A stretch of 64,000 bases of DNA, from assembly GCA_027023025.1 (NCBI GenBank), contig JALVXB010000017.1, forward strand, positions 56,077 to 120,076, read 5' to 3'. Below the pieces are notes generated by a model that saw only the letters and a program-made list of their open reading frames with translations, did not search any database and was not told where the DNA came from. Source of the stretch: Caldisericaceae bacterium (GTDB lineage: Bacteria; Caldisericota; Caldisericia; Caldisericales; Caldisericaceae). Of the stretch, positions 17,090-25,656 are shown one piece after another (position 1 is the first letter of the stretch; each line of letters begins with the position of its first letter). Both the position numbers and the translations under genes were made by a program.

Positions 17090-18029
17090 TAAGTACCTCC
17101 TCAAAATCAAAATAAACATTCTGGCCTATTTTGAACTTTCTGATATTTCTTAAGAAATCCAATGCTTTGACTCTCCCAAAGTCTGTATTTATAAATATTT
17201 CTGCCGTGCTTCCCTGATAAAGTATTTTCTCTACAATTCCTTGATATTTTCCGCTTTTTTTAATTTTTACATTTTCCTCCCTTACGTAAATAGTTCTACC
17301 CTGAATGTGGAGAATGTTAATTTTTCCTATGAACGAGCGAGCAAATGGAGTTCTGGGGTGTTCATAAAGTTCTAGCGGCGTACTTATCTGGTCAATTCTT
17401 CCATTGTTGATTAGTGCAACTCTATCTGATAAAAACATGGCTTCGTTCTGGTCGTGCGTTACATAGATAATTGTAACTCCAAATTCTTTATGGAACTTTT
17501 TAAGCTCGTCCATTAGTTTTTCCCTTATTTTTGCATCAAGGGATGAAAGTGGTTCGTCCATCAGCAGGACATCTGGTTTTACTATCATTGCCCTTGCAAG
17601 TGCGGTGCGCTGTTTTTCTCCTCCTGAGATCATATCTGGGTATTTGTTTAAGATTTTCGAAATTCCAAATATCCTGGCAATCTCTCGCACTTTCCTGTCT
17701 ATTTCTTTTTTGTTTATTCCTTTCTTAAGCTTCAGGCCAAATGCAATGTTATTATATACGGTAAGATATGGAAATAATGCGTAATCCTGAAATACGATGC
17801 CAATATTTCTTTTGTCTGGGGGAAGATAAGTAATGTCAGTTTCATTTTTTAAAATTCTTCCGCTATCTGGAGTTACAAATCCACCTATTATGTGTAGGAG
17901 AGTTGTTTTACCCGAACCTGAGGGCCCGAGCAACGAAAAAAATTCCTTGTCTTTTACGGTGAGTGAAACTTGCAATGAAAAGTGCGGAAAAGTTTTTGTA
18001 ATGTTAATTAATATAAGTTTGTTAGGCAA
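17076..18029 (-). CDS. thiQ: Thiamine ABC transporter ATP-binding protein
   Basis: 317 residues from TTG 18029; the longer track start (18062) is rejected because AAGGAGGT lies 5 nt before this TTG and the homologous region begins at LILINITKTF. Walker A is GPSGSGKTT at ~35, Q-loop FQDYALFPYLTVY at ~78, signature MISGGEKQRTALARAM at ~130, Walker B VLLMDEPLSSLD at ~152, and H-loop THDQNEAM at ~190. A C-terminal ~80-residue TOBE-like extension makes it longer than enterobacterial ThiQ and closer to the PotA/FbpC group. The start overlaps the ThiP stop by 8 bp. The substrate follows from the riboswitch and neighbours. Confidence 0.9.
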   Translation of the reverse strand: MPNKLILINITKTFPHFSLQVSLTVKDKEFFSLLGPSGSGKTTLLHIIGGFVTPDSGRILKNETDITYLPPDKRNIGIVFQDYALFPYLTVYNNIAFGLKLKKGINKKEIDRKVREIARIFGISKILNKYPDMISGGEKQRTALARAMIVKPDVLLMDEPLSSLDAKIREKLMDELKKFHKEFGVTIIYVTHDQNEAMFLSDRVALINNGRIDQISTPLELYEHPRTPFARSFIGKINILHIQGRTIYVREENVKIKKSGKYQGIVEKILYQGSTAEIFINTDFGRVKALDFLRNIRKFKIGQNVYFDFEEVLNDNS

Positions 18030-19713
18030 TTGATACCTCCTTGTTGATATGGTCCATTGCAATAAATGCGAGTATGCTTATAAATGCAAGTAGTGCACCC
18101 ATTGCAGATGCTATTCCGAAATGCCTTCCGGATAGAAATCTATACAAAGCAACCGGCATTGTGATGTATGCATTTCTGTAGAGCATTAGTGTTGCGCCAA
18201 ATTCTCCTATTGAAATTGCAAACGAAAAAACTAGTGATGCAAGAAGAATTTTTTTAAGTATGTTTAAGTCGACGGAGAAAAAAGTTCTTATTCTGCTCAT
18301 TCCAAGACTTTCTGCTGCATACACATAAGATAGCGGCATTGAATCTACTGCGGGGGATAAAATTTTTACTGCAAAGGGCAATGCTATGAGAGTATGTGCA
18401 ACAGCTATTGCAATAAATGTATTTAATACCCAATTGATTCTTTGAAAAGCAATTAAAAACGAAAGTGCAATGGTTACAGGGGATACTGCTATGGGTAGCA
18501 TTATGAGCGATAGAAAAATATTTTTTCCTTTCTTTAAATTTCTAATTCCATACGATATTCCAAGACTAAGCGAGGTTGAGAGAAACATTGTTAAAATTGC
18601 AAAAATAAAACTATTTAATATCACTCGAATTTGTGAAACTCCAGTAATGTAGTTAAATTTTGATGAAAATAGGTTGAGAAAATTACTCAAGGTAAACTTA
18701 TGAGTAAAAGGTATGTAAAACGCGTTGAGAAAAATTATAGCGATTGGTAGCAAGATGAGCACGGTGACGAGCAAAAAATACGCAAAAGATAAAGAAAAGT
18801 CCTTCGGGGAGTGAAATAGGTTTTTTTTAGGCAAAAGTGTCCTTGAAAATGTTCTGCTGCGAATTAAACTTCCACTTTTCATGTATGCATAGACGAATAC
18901 AATCGAGAAAAGAGCCTGTAAAAGTGCAAGGGCGCTTCCCATATGAAAGTCTGAAAAAATGTTGTAGTAGGTGTATATAGAGACTTCAATTGTTGCAAAC
19001 CTTGCGCCTCCTATTACAAGGATGATTACAAAACTCAGAAAGCAGAACATGAATACGAGAGTAAACGAGGATACAATTGCAGGCAAGAGCATGGGGAATG
19101 TAACCTTCCAGAAAGTTTGGAAGCGATTTGCGCCAAGGCTTTGTGCTGCAAACAAAAGTTTGTCGGGCAACCCGTCCCAGGCAGAACCGACTACGCGAAG
19201 TATAATTGGAAAATTATAAAATGCATGAACCATTACTATTGCAGAGAAAGTGTATAGTATTGATACAGGATTTTTAAAATGAAGCACATTGATCAGAAAG
19301 TTGTTCAGGTATCCGTTTTTTCCGAACAGAACTATAAACCCAAGAGCTACTAAAACGGATGGCAAAACAAACGGGACGGTTGTAAGGGACAGAATAAGAG
19401 ATTTTCCTTTGAATTTATAATGTGAGATTATAAATGCGCCAGGGAAACCTATAATTAGAGTTATAAGTGCACTAATAAATGCTTCTTTGAATGTAAATTT
19501 TAAGATGAAAAATGTATAGGGATCTTTGAAAATGGCACCAAAGTATTGCAATGTGAATAAATTTTTATCTGTAAAGAATGCAAATTTAATAATCCAACTG
19601 ATTGGATAATAAAAGAAAAAACCTATAAATAACAAAGGTATCGATAAAATTAAAATCTTACTTAAAAATTCTTGCTTCCTTACTTCGTGAAGGAAGCCTC
19701 TGTTAATTTTCAT
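18022..19713 (-). CDS. thiP: Thiamine ABC transporter permease (fused two-domain)
   Basis: 563 residues with about twelve hydrophobic helices in two homologous halves. Each half carries the inner-membrane component EAA loop (AAQSLGANRFQTFWKVTFPML at ~190 and AAESLGMSRIRTFFSVDLNIL at ~480), so both permease subunits are fused in one chain, as in ThiP. It is the first gene of the operon. Its ATG lies just 3' of a TPP riboswitch whose last bases include the SD GGGAGG, so riboswitch folding should control its translation directly. Confidence 0.93.
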   Translation of the reverse strand: MKINRGFLHEVRKQEFLSKILILSIPLLFIGFFFYYPISWIIKFAFFTDKNLFTLQYFGAIFKDPYTFFILKFTFKEAFISALITLIIGFPGAFIISHYKFKGKSLILSLTTVPFVLPSVLVALGFIVLFGKNGYLNNFLINVLHFKNPVSILYTFSAIVMVHAFYNFPIILRVVGSAWDGLPDKLLFAAQSLGANRFQTFWKVTFPMLLPAIVSSFTLVFMFCFLSFVIILVIGGARFATIEVSIYTYYNIFSDFHMGSALALLQALFSIVFVYAYMKSGSLIRSRTFSRTLLPKKNLFHSPKDFSLSFAYFLLVTVLILLPIAIIFLNAFYIPFTHKFTLSNFLNLFSSKFNYITGVSQIRVILNSFIFAILTMFLSTSLSLGISYGIRNLKKGKNIFLSLIMLPIAVSPVTIALSFLIAFQRINWVLNTFIAIAVAHTLIALPFAVKILSPAVDSMPLSYVYAAESLGMSRIRTFFSVDLNILKKILLASLVFSFAISIGEFGATLMLYRNAYITMPVALYRFLSGRHFGIASAMGALLAFISILAFIAMDHINKEVSIA

Positions 19714-19716
19714 TTT

Positions 19717-19812
19717 GCCTCCCTTCGGTAGGATTACCTACATCAGGTTCAATGGGTTGAGGCATTATGCCTCTCTCAGCCTACTTGCCTGCAGCTTTCA
19801 GCACCCCCATGT
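19717..19812 (-). promoter_or_regulatory. TPP riboswitch (THI element)
   Basis: On the minus strand the conserved blocks appear in order: GGGGGTGCT, then GGCTGAGAG, an AGGCATAATGCCT hairpin, ACCC-ATTGAACCTGATG, GGTAATCCTACC and GAAGGGAGG. These are the pyrimidine-sensor (GGCTGAGA) and pyrophosphate-sensor (ACCTGAT...GGTAAT) parts of the TPP aptamer. The closing block doubles as the thiP SD, 4-6 nt before the ATG, and no separate terminator hairpin follows, so control is probably translational: TPP bound, uptake off. Confidence 0.96.
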
Positions 19813-19819
19813 TTTTAGT

Positions 19820-19847
19820 ATTTTATACCAATTAAGTATTTTGTCAA
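19820..19847 (-). promoter_or_regulatory. Promoter of the thiamine operon
   Basis: Minus strand TTGACA (19847-19842), 16-nt spacer, TAAAAT (19825-19820). Predicted start ~19813, a base or two before the riboswitch begins, so the aptamer occupies the entire leader. Confidence 0.8.
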
Positions 19848-19864
19848 ACGAACGAATTTTCCTC

Positions 19865-20982
19865 TACTCAAGATATGTGCAAAAACTAGGTTTTGGTTTT
19901 ATCGGCGCGGTGAAAAGGGTGTAAGGTGAAAAAGTAAAAGTAAGTGTTTGCTGAAAAGCGCTCAATATGCGGGCTTTGAATTAAGAGTTAAGAAAATTTT
20001 TACTGAGTTTTACCTCAGTTGGTGTAAAATGCTTTTTGCTATAAAAAGTTTTGTAATACATACGACGGAAATTTTATTTAATGAAAGCGTTTAAATAGCA
20101 AAGCAAGTTTGTACTTTTTGTACTATGCAATAACGGAAAAAATTTTTATGCACTCTGTGTTTCAATGTCCAGTCTTTTATTACTACTCTAAGAGAGGCGG
20201 GACATCCGTTTTAAAGGCTTTTGTACTTGAGTTATTATCCCAAATCCTGTTAGAAAGTTCCTGTCTTAATTATTAAACATTTTGTTAACATTAAAAACGC
20301 AAAAATCATTTGCTAATTACTATAAGGTTCTATGCGGAAGCGGCTCTGAATGGCAAAATTACCCTCAACGAACACTGAATTTACCATTGTTTGTTTAAAA
20401 ATCGCTAATTTAAGGCCCATAGACGCAAATCTTGAGAAAAATCGGGTAATTATACCTGTAAAACGCGTTAAACGGCCTTATTTTAGGGCATACGAAAATT
20501 GCAATAAAACCTGTTTTTATCTATGTTTACGAAAAATCACTTTGAAATTATCAATTTGAATAAAATCACTGAAAATAAGAACCCGCATAAATAGAGGCTT
20601 TCTTAATGGTCAAAAATGGGCAAAATTCGTCCGAAAAGCGAAAAGTTGTTCGTATACGGTAGAAGTGTTAGCGAGATAAGTACTTATAAGGATAAAACTC
20701 ATTTTATTTGCTTTATAACACTTGTATAGTTTAAAACATCGGTCGTTTATCAAAATCTATTATAGTTGAGTGACTTCACAAGTATTAGTGCTTTTAGGTG
20801 AACGAGGTTGTTGTTTCAATATAATAGGTTCACTTCACGAAAAAATTGCTTTTACGAACAGTTTTAATTCTGATCATTGATGCATTTGAGTAAACTCTCC
20901 TTGACGAAAATTAATAACGGATGGAATCATTTATCCGTATGAGTACATTTTTCTTTACGATAAATTTAATTTTTATTAAGGC
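19865..20982. other. 1.1-kb stretch without a convincing gene
   Basis: Between the thiamine promoter and the DUF438 gene I find no ORF with coding character. The 69-codon frame at 20350 has no SD and no recognisable motif. A small inverted repeat ACTGAG-TTTTAC-CTCAGT is at ~20001-20018. No tRNA, RNase P, SRP or tmRNA signature and no cluster of DnaA boxes was seen. It is the longest gene-free stretch in the window and could hold an unrecognised small RNA or decayed genes. Confidence 0.6.
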
Positions 20983-21011
20983 TTGTAAAATATGACCCAT
21001 CTTGTTATAAT
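20983..21011 (+). promoter_or_regulatory. Promoter for DUF438 gene
   Basis: TTGTAA, 17-nt spacer, perfect TATAAT, then ~22 nt of leader with GGGAGG before ATG 21040. Confidence 0.75.
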
Positions 21012-21039
21012 TTATTAAAAAGTTTTTAGGGAGGTTTAA

Positions 21040-22326
21040 ATGAGTGAATTTTTATCGAGTAAAGATATTAACAGGGAGGAGCGCATTTCTCTCATGAAGA
21101 AACTTTTAGTAGATATGGATAAAGGGAACATTACTCCTGAAGAAATTAAGACGAGATTTAAGAAAATCCTGGAAAATATGCATCCTGTTGAGATTGCAAT
21201 TATTGAGAACGCACTCATAAATGATGGTTTTCCTGCAGAAAAAATACACAATTTGTGCGATGTGCACATCGATATCTTCAGGGAATCAATAGAAAATGAG
21301 AAACCTATCGTAGAAAAAGGACATCCATTATACTTGCTAATGGCTGAGCACATTGCACTTTTAAAACTTTTTGGTAGAGCGAAGTCTAAATCTAAAGAAC
21401 TTTTACAGTTTAATGATTTTAAGGAGGCAAATAATGTGATAAACGAACTAAAAGAAATTGCTAACGAGATGAGTGGCGTAGAAAGCCACATGTTAAGGGA
21501 GGAAAATGTTTTATTTCCTTATCTTGAAAAGCACGAGATCATACAACCTGCAAAAATTATGTGGACCGAACACGATTCCCTGCGTGCAAGACTTAAAGAA
21601 CTTATTGCTAATTTAAATGAACCCATAGAGGTATATAGTGAGTTTGCAAAGCACATGGACTCCCTCATTCTTTACATTGTTGATTTGAAGTCGAACCACA
21701 TCTATAAAGAAAATAAAATTTTATATCCTTCTGCTATTTCCAAGTTAACTGAGGAGGAATGGGCTGAGATCTGGGAACAGATGGACGAAATGGGCTATGC
21801 GTCGTTTACACCAAACGAAGCAAAATGGCACGAAAAAAAGACTGCCAGTTCTGTAGATAATAAAGTTCAGGAAAAATTGATGGAACTCACAGAACTTCTA
21901 AGTAGCAAAGCAAATGGTGGCAAAATAAAATTTGATTACGGTGAATTAGAAATTCCGCAACTTCTTGCAATTATGGATTTATTGCCAGTTGAAATTACTT
22001 TCATTGACGATAAAGATGTGGTAAGATATTTTAATCGAGCAGAAAACAGGGTGTTTCCCAGAACAAAGGCTGTTATAGGCAGAACGGTGCAAAATTGCCA
22101 TCCGCCAAAGAGCGTACACATAGTAGAGAAAATACTTTCTGATTTTAAAAGCGGGAGGCGTGATCGTGCCGACTTCTGGATAAATATGAGAGGTAAGTTT
22201 GTTTATATTAGATATTTCGCAGTACGCGATAAGAATAATAAATATCTAGGTACATTGGAAGTTACACAGGATGTTACGGAAATTCGCAATTTGCAGGGAG
22301 AGCGAAGAATATATTCTGAAGAGTAG
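21040..22326 (+). CDS. DUF438 - hemerythrin - PAS sensor protein
   Basis: 428 residues, three parts. Residues ~10-95 are the DUF438 helical domain (MKKLLVDMDKGNITPEEIKTRF, ENMHPVEIAIIENALI). Residues ~98-240 are a hemerythrin-like four-helix bundle with candidate di-iron ligands in HPLYLLMAEHIALL, ESHMLREENVLFPYLEKHE, WTEHDSLR and KSNHIYKENKILYP. Residues ~300-425 are a PAS domain (LPVEITFIDDKDVVRYFN, GRTVQNCHPPKSV, YFAVRDKNNKYLGTLEVTQDVT). There is no output domain, so it probably signals through a partner or acts in O2, NO or redox handling. The DUF59 Fe-S assembly gene 8 bp downstream points to repair or sensing of iron-sulfur or iron stress. The ligand is unknown. Confidence 0.9.
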   Translation: MSEFLSSKDINREERISLMKKLLVDMDKGNITPEEIKTRFKKILENMHPVEIAIIENALINDGFPAEKIHNLCDVHIDIFRESIENEKPIVEKGHPLYLLMAEHIALLKLFGRAKSKSKELLQFNDFKEANNVINELKEIANEMSGVESHMLREENVLFPYLEKHEIIQPAKIMWTEHDSLRARLKELIANLNEPIEVYSEFAKHMDSLILYIVDLKSNHIYKENKILYPSAISKLTEEEWAEIWEQMDEMGYASFTPNEAKWHEKKTASSVDNKVQEKLMELTELLSSKANGGKIKFDYGELEIPQLLAIMDLLPVEITFIDDKDVVRYFNRAENRVFPRTKAVIGRTVQNCHPPKSVHIVEKILSDFKSGRRDRADFWINMRGKFVYIRYFAVRDKNNKYLGTLEVTQDVTEIRNLQGERRIYSEE

Positions 22327-22334
22327 GAGGAAAT

Positions 22335-22640
22335 ATGATTAAAAAAGAGGACATTATCGAAGCATTAAAAAATGTTTACGATCCAGAGATTCCTGTTGAT
22401 GTCGTAAATTTAGGATTGATTTACAACATTGAAATTGACCAGGAGAAAGGCCTCGTCACTATAACGATGACGCTTACTGCGCAGGGCTGCCCTCTGGGGA
22501 ATTACATTTTACACGATGTTGATATGGTTACTCGTTCTGTGGAAGGAGTTAAGGATGTAAAAATTAATCTCACCTACGATCCCCCTTGGAGCCCGGATAT
22601 GATGAGCGAAGAGGCAAAAAAGAATCTTGGATACGAATAA
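22335..22640 (+). CDS. DUF59/MIP18 metal-sulfur cluster assembly factor (SufT-like)
   Basis: 101 residues. IIEALKNVYDPEIPVDVVNLGLIYNIEID is the DUF59 signature, TAQGCPLGNYI holds the conserved Cys, and VKINLTYDPPWSPDMMSEEAKKNLGY is the usual end. Such proteins act in Fe-S cluster maturation and carbon-intermediate (PaaD-like) pathways. It shares an operon with the hemerythrin/PAS gene (8-bp gap, SD AGGAGG) and is followed by a strong terminator, so the two form a complete two-gene unit. Confidence 0.93.
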   Translation: MIKKEDIIEALKNVYDPEIPVDVVNLGLIYNIEIDQEKGLVTITMTLTAQGCPLGNYILHDVDMVTRSVEGVKDVKINLTYDPPWSPDMMSEEAKKNLGYE

Positions 22641-22674
22641 ACAATAAAGCCCGCATCTGCGGGCTTTATTGTTT
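22639..22674 (+). terminator. Rho-independent terminator
   Basis: A 16-bp perfect stem AAACAATAAAGCCCGC / GCGGGCTTTATTGTTT with loop ATCT, T-rich 3' arm. It begins at the DUF59 stop codon and ends the DUF438-DUF59 unit; it is symmetric enough to work both ways. Confidence 0.92.
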
Positions 22675-22810
22675 AAGTAAACCATTCTTCATATAGCAAG
22701 TTATTTTTACATTTTTAAGTTTTTATTTGATCGTTTTTATCTGGAAACTTTAAATGGAACTTTTTCGTCTTTCTTTATCTAATTATAAATAACATAGAGG
22801 GGGCATTAAA

Positions 22811-23716
22811 GTGAAAAAGTTTTTCAAAAATGGTATTATCCTGGGTATTATTGCGTTACTTCTCTTATCTACGGGGTTCTTTGTTGGAAAAATGTTTTTG
22901 GGACATTCTGGACGGATAAATGCTCTTCTTCCAGAAAATGCGAGCACTTTAAAAGAATGGTCAGATAATGCCATAAGTTCAGTTAGTCTTGAAACACGGA
23001 ATTCCAGGGGAGTATATAAAAGTGGAAGCCCATCTGATGTGCAAGAGGAATCTAAATTTGGATTAAAGATTGAGAAACATGGATTCGTTTCTATTACCGT
23101 AGAAAAAGGTTGCTTTATGGAATCATGGAACGATATTACTTCTTTCTCTGAAGCGATAGGAGGAAAAGTTGTAAATTCTAATTATTCAAAAAATGGGGAG
23201 TTTTATAACGGTACAATCACCGTAATGGTTCCGTCCAACCAGTTTGATAGTTTTATCAATAAAATTTCAGAATTCGGAAAGGTTAAAAATCTTGATATAA
23301 AATCTGAGGACCGGACTGGCGAATATGTGGATTTAAATTCACGGTTGAAAGTTCTTGAAGCACAAAGAGATCTTCTGCTTAACTGGCTAAAAAATGCTAA
23401 ATCGGTAAGCGATATGCTTAAAATACGCTCCCAACTTTCCTCTGTTGAGCAGCAGTTAGAAACAATTAAGGGAAGACTTAACTACATTGCTTTCCATGTA
23501 GACTTTTCAGATATCCACATTACCCTAACGGAAAATCCGCATAGTGTTTCTACGAGCCCAATTATAATTGAATGTAAACATTATCTAAATGTTACGATTC
23601 TTGCATTCATATATTCTGTAATGGGTATGCTTATTATTCTGGTATTTATCCTGCCATGGCTACTCCTTGGATTTGGTATTTATAAAATTTTTGTACACAA
23701 AAGAAAGGGGAATTAA
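22811..23716 (+). CDS. DUF4349 domain protein
   Basis: 301 residues from GTG 22811, with GAGGGGG 8 nt upstream. An N-terminal membrane anchor (~8-27) is followed by an extracytoplasmic domain with GFVSITVEKGCF, VTVMVPSNQF-like GTITVMVPSNQFDSFI and DRTGEYVDLNSRLKVLEAQRDLLLNWL, the core DUF4349 motif, then a coiled coil (~190-222) and a C-terminal membrane helix (~262-290, ILAFIYSVMGMLIILVFILPWLLLG). The family is membrane-bound, sometimes linked with anti-sigma roles; the function is not established. It lies just before an ABC cassette that appears to have its own promoter. Confidence 0.88.
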   Translation: MKKFFKNGIILGIIALLLLSTGFFVGKMFLGHSGRINALLPENASTLKEWSDNAISSVSLETRNSRGVYKSGSPSDVQEESKFGLKIEKHGFVSITVEKGCFMESWNDITSFSEAIGGKVVNSNYSKNGEFYNGTITVMVPSNQFDSFINKISEFGKVKNLDIKSEDRTGEYVDLNSRLKVLEAQRDLLLNWLKNAKSVSDMLKIRSQLSSVEQQLETIKGRLNYIAFHVDFSDIHITLTENPHSVSTSPIIIECKHYLNVTILAFIYSVMGMLIILVFILPWLLLGFGIYKIFVHKRKGN

Positions 23717-23727
23717 TGTAATGTTTG

Positions 23728-23756
23728 TTGACAGATAGAAGTCCTATTTATATACT
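23728..23756 (+). promoter_or_regulatory. Promoter giving a leaderless ABC-transporter mRNA
   Basis: TTGACA, 17-nt spacer, TATACT, then only 6 nt to the ATG at 23763. The expected transcription start coincides with the ATG, and no SD is present, so translation would begin on a leaderless message. Confidence 0.7.
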
Positions 23757-23762
23757 AAAACA

Positions 23763-24800
23763 ATGATAGATAAAGTAATTAATGTTAAGGATATCTCAAA
23801 AGTATTTAATCCGTTTCCTTTAAGAAAGAAAGAGCGCGGCCCGGGTTTATGGGTCGCGAATCTCGTTAGATTGAGACGCATAAAGGAAAATGAAATTGTA
23901 GCATTACGAGAAGTCGATCTTTCCGTTAGTCGTGGTGAAATTTTTGCGATAATAGGCCCGAATGGGGCAGGAAAAACAACGCTCATTAAGATATTGTCTG
24001 GTTTGCTGTATCCCACAAAAGGCAGTGGAACTGTAGCGGGGCTTGACATTATACATGATCACGAAGAGTTGAAAAGTATAATTTCGTTTGTCTCTGCTTC
24101 TTTTTGGATGGGGCTTGAATGGCAGTTTACTGCTTACGAGAACATTCTTCAATACGCGACAATGCTTGGGGTACCAGAAGATACAGCCAAAAAAAGAATT
24201 AGAGAATACGGAGAATTTTTTCACATTGATTACTTTGACAAAAAGGTTCCTGCACTTTCTGCAGGAATGAGGCAGATTATTTCAGTAATAAGGGGCCTTG
24301 TAGTGGATCGCCCTATTCTGTATCTGGACGAGCCATTTGTGAGCCTTGACCTAGAGAAAAGAATGGCTTTGTCGAAGATAGTAAAGGCTCTGGCAAGTAA
24401 GGGGAAAACAATTCTTATATCGTCCCACGAATTTACCGACCTTGATGTTTTTCATCCCCGCTCTTTAATGCTTTACAAAGGAAAGACTATAGGCTATGGC
24501 TTTGCTGAAGAATTACTTCCAGAAAAAGGTATAATCCCTTATTCGCTAAGGCTTTCTGAATTTCCGGCAGATTTAGAAAGCGTACTCTTTAAAAGTGGTG
24601 TAATTGTATGCAAGGTGCCAAAGGAACTTATCGTGCTTGATAGAGTTTTTAATGTCCGCCTCCTCCTAAAAAGTGGAAGAGTAAACGATCTGATAAGCGA
24701 AATCCTTAAAAGAAAAATTAAAATTTTGGACATAAAAAAAGAAAGCATAAGTTTAAAAGATGCATATCTTTATAAGGTGAACAATGAAATACTTGATTAA
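23763..24800 (+). CDS. ABC transporter ATP-binding protein (ABC-2 export type), pair 1
   Basis: 345 residues. Walker A GPNGAGKTTLIK at ~66, Q-loop region ASFWMGLEWQFTAYENIL at ~113, signature LSAGMRQIISVIRG at ~163, Walker B PILYLDEPFVSLD at ~184, and H-loop SSHEFTDL at ~221. The signature is LSAGM rather than LSGGQ, as in the NatA/CcmA-like ABC-2 export ATPases. A ~100-residue C-terminal extension follows the nucleotide-binding domain. It overlaps the permease gene by 17 bp. The substrate (drug, lipid or polysaccharide) cannot be told from sequence. Confidence 0.9.
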   Translation: MIDKVINVKDISKVFNPFPLRKKERGPGLWVANLVRLRRIKENEIVALREVDLSVSRGEIFAIIGPNGAGKTTLIKILSGLLYPTKGSGTVAGLDIIHDHEELKSIISFVSASFWMGLEWQFTAYENILQYATMLGVPEDTAKKRIREYGEFFHIDYFDKKVPALSAGMRQIISVIRGLVVDRPILYLDEPFVSLDLEKRMALSKIVKALASKGKTILISSHEFTDLDVFHPRSLMLYKGKTIGYGFAEELLPEKGIIPYSLRLSEFPADLESVLFKSGVIVCKVPKELIVLDRVFNVRLLLKSGRVNDLISEILKRKIKILDIKKESISLKDAYLYKVNNEILD

Positions 24801-25656
24801 CCAGGTGCGTTCCGTAATTGCTTTCTCTAAAAGAGAGTACATTATCTGGACCTCTTACAAAGTGAATATCGTAACATGGATTCTGGATGTATTTATAAAC
24901 TCCACTTTGTTTTTTATGCTGAGTTTACTTATGGGCAAGAATACAAATATTGCGCCTTACGGTAGCAACTATGTTTCTTTTGTCGTTCTGGGACTATCTG
25001 CGTATTATATTTCTTATACGAATTTAGGGGATCCATACGACCGTGTGGCAAGAATCTACTGGAACGGAACAATGGATTTATACTTGCTGAGTCCTCTTTC
25101 CCTTATTACGCCCATAATTGGCATTATGTACAGATCTGTTCTTGACGACTATCCGCGTGTACTTCTTGCATTTTTATTTGGCTGGCTGTTTTTTGGTGCG
25201 CATTTTACATTTTATCAACCCGTAACAATTATTTTAGTCGTAATTCTTTTAGGAATTTCAACATTTGGTATAGGCATGATCAGCGCAAGTTCATTTTTCT
25301 TGCTGAATTTAAAGGTAGGCACTGAACCAATTAAGTTTATTTTTCAGGACATTATAATTGCGCTTGCTGCAGGCTACTTTTATCCCATTTCAATTTTGCC
25401 GTATTCTCTTCAAATTTTGTCGCTTACACTCCCGCACACTTATGCGCTGGATGCACTAAGAAGGTTAATGGTGCCGGGTGCAAATGTAACTGTCCCCGTT
25501 CTTCCACTGCAAAAAGTGTTAAACATCCGCCCAATTTCTCTTGACCTGATTATGCTCACTGTAATGTCGTTCTTGTTTATTTACCTAGGCTTTTTCCTGT
25601 ACATCAAAGGTATAGAAAAGGCAAGAAGGAATGGCACACTGACGAGGTGGCAATGA
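24784..25656 (+). CDS. ABC-2 type permease, pair 1
   Basis: 290 residues with about six hydrophobic helices. The N-terminal cytosolic stretch AFSKREYIIWTSYKVNIVTW and the last-third GYFYPISILPYSLQILSLTLPHTYALDALRR are typical of ABC-2 export permeases of the ~280-residue class. It is coupled to the ATPase on both sides by overlaps (17 bp upstream, 4-bp ATGA downstream), so it must be made with both ATPases. Function: membrane channel of an exporter of unknown substrate. Confidence 0.88.
   Translation: MKYLINQVRSVIAFSKREYIIWTSYKVNIVTWILDVFINSTLFFMLSLLMGKNTNIAPYGSNYVSFVVLGLSAYYISYTNLGDPYDRVARIYWNGTMDLYLLSPLSLITPIIGIMYRSVLDDYPRVLLAFLFGWLFFGAHFTFYQPVTIILVVILLGISTFGIGMISASSFFLLNLKVGTEPIKFIFQDIIIALAAGYFYPISILPYSLQILSLTLPHTYALDALRRLMVPGANVTVPVLPLQKVLNIRPISLDLIMLTVMSFLFIYLGFFLYIKGIEKARRNGTLTRWQ

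Noticed and set aside
16817-17119. Longer start for the MTH1187 gene (MFILILRRYL...)
   Set aside because: The added ten residues do not fit the family, and a clear GGAGG sits before the ATG at 17089.
20350-20559. 69-aa plus-strand ORF in the gene-free region
   Set aside because: No SD or promoter close by, no recognisable motif and composition unlike neighbouring proteins; probably a chance frame.
20801-20830. GTTTCAATATAATAGG-like sequence resembling part of a CRISPR repeat
   Set aside because: Occurs once; no regularly spaced copies and no cas genes in the window.
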